This document shows positions 13,782 to 16,203 of a DNA stretch of 16,203 nucleotides, piece after piece. This stretch comes from an uncultured Bacilli bacterium. Its GTDB lineage: Bacteria > Bacillota_I > Bacilli_A > RF39 > UBA660. The notes under the pieces are model-generated. The model ran no database searches and was not told the origin of the DNA. It was given only the letters and a program-made list of their open reading frames with translations. The stretch spans positions 1 through 16,203 of the forward strand of contig CANTWP010000014.1 in NCBI GenBank assembly GCA_947853245.1, in the 5' to 3' direction. Each line of letters starts with the position of its first letter. Positions within the stretch are counted from its first letter, which is position 1. The translations under genes and the position numbers were made by a program.

Positions 13782-16203
13782 CTAATCTATTTTAAAATCA
13801 TCTAAGAAGTCATCAATAGTCATTATTTTTTCATCAACATTTTCTAATGAAATATCTTCTTTTTCTTCTTCAATAATTTCTTCTTTAATTTCCAATTCTT
13901 TATTTTGAATAGTTTCTTTTTCCACTACTTTAGGTACTTCTAAAATATTTTTAATATTCGCTTTTGATAAACTAGATCCTGTTGAATACCTATCCATAAT
14001 TGGTAGTTCAGTAATTTTTATTTCTTTATAATCGCCACCTATTTTTAAGGCCAGTTCAGTACGATGCTTTAAAATAAATGTTTTTAATATATAATAAGGA
14101 TTAGTTTTTACATCTCTAATAATTAGTATACCTTTACGAGCACGATTCATAGTTTCAAATTCACTAATACGAACTCTTTTTCCTGTACTCTTACTAGTGA
14201 TTACACTAATATACTCGTCAGACCTATCAAACATATTTGCGGATACTACATGATCATTTTTTAAAGTTATTGCCTTAATCCCCGCTGATTTAATACCAGT
14301 TGGTGCCACTTCATTAATTAAAAATCTAAGACCATATCCTAAATGCGTTGTAATAAATATTTCATTTTTATTAGAGTTTGTTACACTAACTAAAGTATCA
14401 TCATCCTTTAATTTCATACAAGTCATCGGTTTAGAATAACGAAGGACTCTAAATTCATCGAGCTTTGTGCGTTTAATTAATCCATTTTTACTTACCATAG
14501 TAATATAATCAGCGGCATCAAAATCATATACAGGAATTGCATAAATAATATTTTCACCTGGATCAATCTTAATTATATTACTAATATGTTTTCCAAGTTC
14601 TTTCCATTTTAAATCTGGTATTTCATGAACTGGTACAAATAAGTAATTACCTTTATCTGTAAATAGAAGAACTGTATCTAAAGTATTCATTTTATATATT
14701 CCAGTTACATAATCACCATCTTTAACAGTTGTTTCTTCTTCATTAGATGTAAAACTACGCATAGATACACGTTTTACATATCCATCATTAGTTACTACTA
14801 CTACACAATCCTCTTTTGGAATCATACTTGTCGTATCAATCTTAATTTCAGTTACTTCATCTTTAATTTCAGTTTTTCGAGGAACTGCATATTCTTTTTT
14901 GATACTTCTAAGTTCTTCTTTCATAACACTCTTTAATCTTTCATCATCACTAAGAATTGCTTCTAAGCCCTTGATTATCAACATCAGATTCTTAGTTTCT
15001 TCCTCTACCGCCACTACATCGGTATTAGTTAAACGATAAAGTTGTAACATTACAATATTTTCCGCTTGAATTTCTGTAAAGCCAAACTTCTTCATTAAGT
15101 TTTCTTTAGCATTAGTTTTATTTTCACTCGCACGAATAGTAGCAATTACTTTATCTAAAATAGAAACCATTTTAATTAAGCCTTGACATATTTCTAAACG
15201 ACGTTTCGCGACGCCTAAATCATACTTAGTTCTATTTAACACTACTTCTTTTTGATGTTTAATATATGCATCTATTATAGCAAGTATCCCTAAAGTCATT
15301 GGCCGGCGATTTACGATCGCAACCATGTTATAGTTGTAAGAAATCATTAATTCTGTATTCTTATATAAATAATTTAGAATTAAATCAACGTTAGCGTCTT
15401 TCTTAAGATCTATCGCTATTCTAAGTCCCTCACGATCGGATTCATCACGTATTTCAGTAATTCCTTCTACTTTTTTGTCTATTCTAAGTTCATCGATCTT
15501 ACGAACAAGTAATGCTTTATTTACATCATATGGTATTTCTGTGATAATGATTTGATCTTTACCTTTAGTTTTTTCTACACTAACTTTAGAACGAACCATA
15601 ACTTTACCACGACCTGTTTCAAAGGCTTCGATTATTCCTTTTTTTCCTTCAACAATCGCACCAGTAGGAAAATCTGGACCTTTAACAATTTCCATAATTG
15701 TTTCTAAACGACAATTGGGACTATCAATTCTTTTGATCGTTGCATCTATTACTTCCCCTAAATTATGTGGAGGAATATTAGTGGCATATCCCGCACTAAT
15801 ACCATTTGCTCCATTAATTAGTAAATTAGGGAATTTAGCAGGTAATACAATTGGTTCCATCAAAGTATCATCATAATTTGGTGCCCAAGTTACTGTATCT
15901 TTATCGATATCTTTTAAAATTTCATTACTAATTTTTGAAAGTCTTGCTTCTGTATAACGCATTGCAGCTGGACTATCACCATCCATTGAACCATTATTTC
16001 CGTGCATATCAATATTAATAGTATTTTGTTTCCACCACTGACTCATACGAACCATAGCTTCATAAATACTAGAGTCGCCATGTGGATGATATTGTCCCAT
16101 TACATTACCAACTGTCTTAGCACTCTTTTTATATGGTTTATCGTATGTGTTTTTATCGCGATACATAGCGTACAATATTCTTCTTTGAACAGGTTTTAAT
16201 CCA
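13782..16203 (-). CDS. parC: DNA topoisomerase IV subunit A, 5' end off window
   Basis: Partial: the frame is open to the right edge, where it reads GLKPVQRRILYAMYRDKNTYDKPY, so roughly 35-40 N-terminal residues are missing; TTG 16175 is internal, not a start. ParC cuts and rejoins DNA, with ParE as ATPase partner, to separate daughter chromosomes. Visible: winged-helix region with HPHGDSSIYEAMVRMSQ, catalytic Tyr in AAMRYTEARLS (codon 15954-15956), tower and coiled coil, then a C-terminal beta-pinwheel and an acidic Glu/Lys tail. It matches ParC rather than GyrA: QRR rather than HRR, SAKTVGN, DMHGNNGS, and no GyrA box. The quinolone-contact positions are Ser and Glu (GDSSIYE), the susceptible-type residues. 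parE is expected just to the right. No terminator was found in the 75 bases after its TAG. Confidence 0.97.
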   Translation of the reverse strand, partial: GLKPVQRRILYAMYRDKNTYDKPYKKSAKTVGNVMGQYHPHGDSSIYEAMVRMSQWWKQNTINIDMHGNNGSMDGDSPAAMRYTEARLSKISNEILKDIDKDTVTWAPNYDDTLMEPIVLPAKFPNLLINGANGISAGYATNIPPHNLGEVIDATIKRIDSPNCRLETIMEIVKGPDFPTGAIVEGKKGIIEAFETGRGKVMVRSKVSVEKTKGKDQIIITEIPYDVNKALLVRKIDELRIDKKVEGITEIRDESDREGLRIAIDLKKDANVDLILNYLYKNTELMISYNYNMVAIVNRRPMTLGILAIIDAYIKHQKEVVLNRTKYDLGVAKRRLEICQGLIKMVSILDKVIATIRASENKTNAKENLMKKFGFTEIQAENIVMLQLYRLTNTDVVAVEEETKNLMLIIKGLEAILSDDERLKSVMKEELRSIKKEYAVPRKTEIKDEVTEIKIDTTSMIPKEDCVVVVTNDGYVKRVSMRSFTSNEEETTVKDGDYVTGIYKMNTLDTVLLFTDKGNYLFVPVHEIPDLKWKELGKHISNIIKIDPGENIIYAIPVYDFDAADYITMVSKNGLIKRTKLDEFRVLRYSKPMTCMKLKDDDTLVSVTNSNKNEIFITTHLGYGLRFLINEVAPTGIKSAGIKAITLKNDHVVSANMFDRSDEYISVITSKSTGKRVRISEFETMNRARKGILIIRDVKTNPYYILKTFILKHRTELALKIGGDYKEIKITELPIMDRYSTGSSLSKANIKNILEVPKVVEKETIQNKELEIKEEIIEEEKEDISLENVDEKIMTIDDFLDDFKID

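Noticed and set aside
16173..16175. TTG as the start of parC
   Set aside because: The frame remains open to the edge and encodes the conserved GLKPVQRRIL motif upstream, so this TTG is an internal Leu.
1..16203. CRISPR array, insertion sequence, prophage or tRNA/rRNA gene
   Set aside because: No spaced direct repeats, transposase or integrase motifs, or tRNA-like folds were seen. The phage-like modules occur only inside the pseudogene.

Overview
The window is strongly AT-rich and every convincing gene lies on the minus strand. The gene set suggests a low-GC, wall-bearing Bacillota/Bacilli relative, perhaps one of the uncultured gut lineages near RF39 or Erysipelotrichia; that placement is inference from style, not from a marker gene. 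Reasons: Gram-positive-type ParC, RecD2, MraY, a MurE with the meso-diaminopimelate motif, a sporulation-type sigma factor, strong AGGAGG-like ribosome sites, TATAAT promoters, and only TAA or TAG stops on the main genes.

Reading right to left (5' to 3' for the genes): parC (its 5' end lies off the right edge); an unknown single-membrane-segment protein with a 5-codon upstream ORF overlapping its start; recD2; an unannotated 50-residue small protein; a SigE/SigK-like sigma factor with its own promoter; a short type IV prepilin-like gene; a promoter and about 165-nt structured leader ending in a terminator; a surface-protein pseudogene broken by three one-base deletions and one nonsense codon; murE-mraY, two linked peptidoglycan genes; a second, larger prepilin-like protein; and a two-gene operon of a divergent pyruvate kinase-like protein followed by a GH31 glycosidase-like protein running off the left edge.

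Housekeeping functions are chromosome decatenation (ParC), DNA repair (RecD2), and lipid I and UDP-MurNAc-tripeptide synthesis (MraY, MurE). Two prepilins and the wrecked surface protein mark a cell-surface theme, with the sigma factor next to one prepilin.

The most interesting points are: (1) the GH31 protein has Lys at the expected positions of both catalytic Asp residues, and it shares an operon with a pyruvate kinase-like protein that also has several changed active-site residues; (2) the leader before the pseudogene looks like a cis-regulatory attenuator, with tiny ORFs, one of whose ribosome sites lies in the terminator stem; (3) murE's ribosome site lies in a 16-bp hairpin that appears to contain its own promoter; (4) the pseudogene can be rebuilt to exactly 521 codons. 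No CRISPR array, tRNA, rRNA or insertion sequence was seen.
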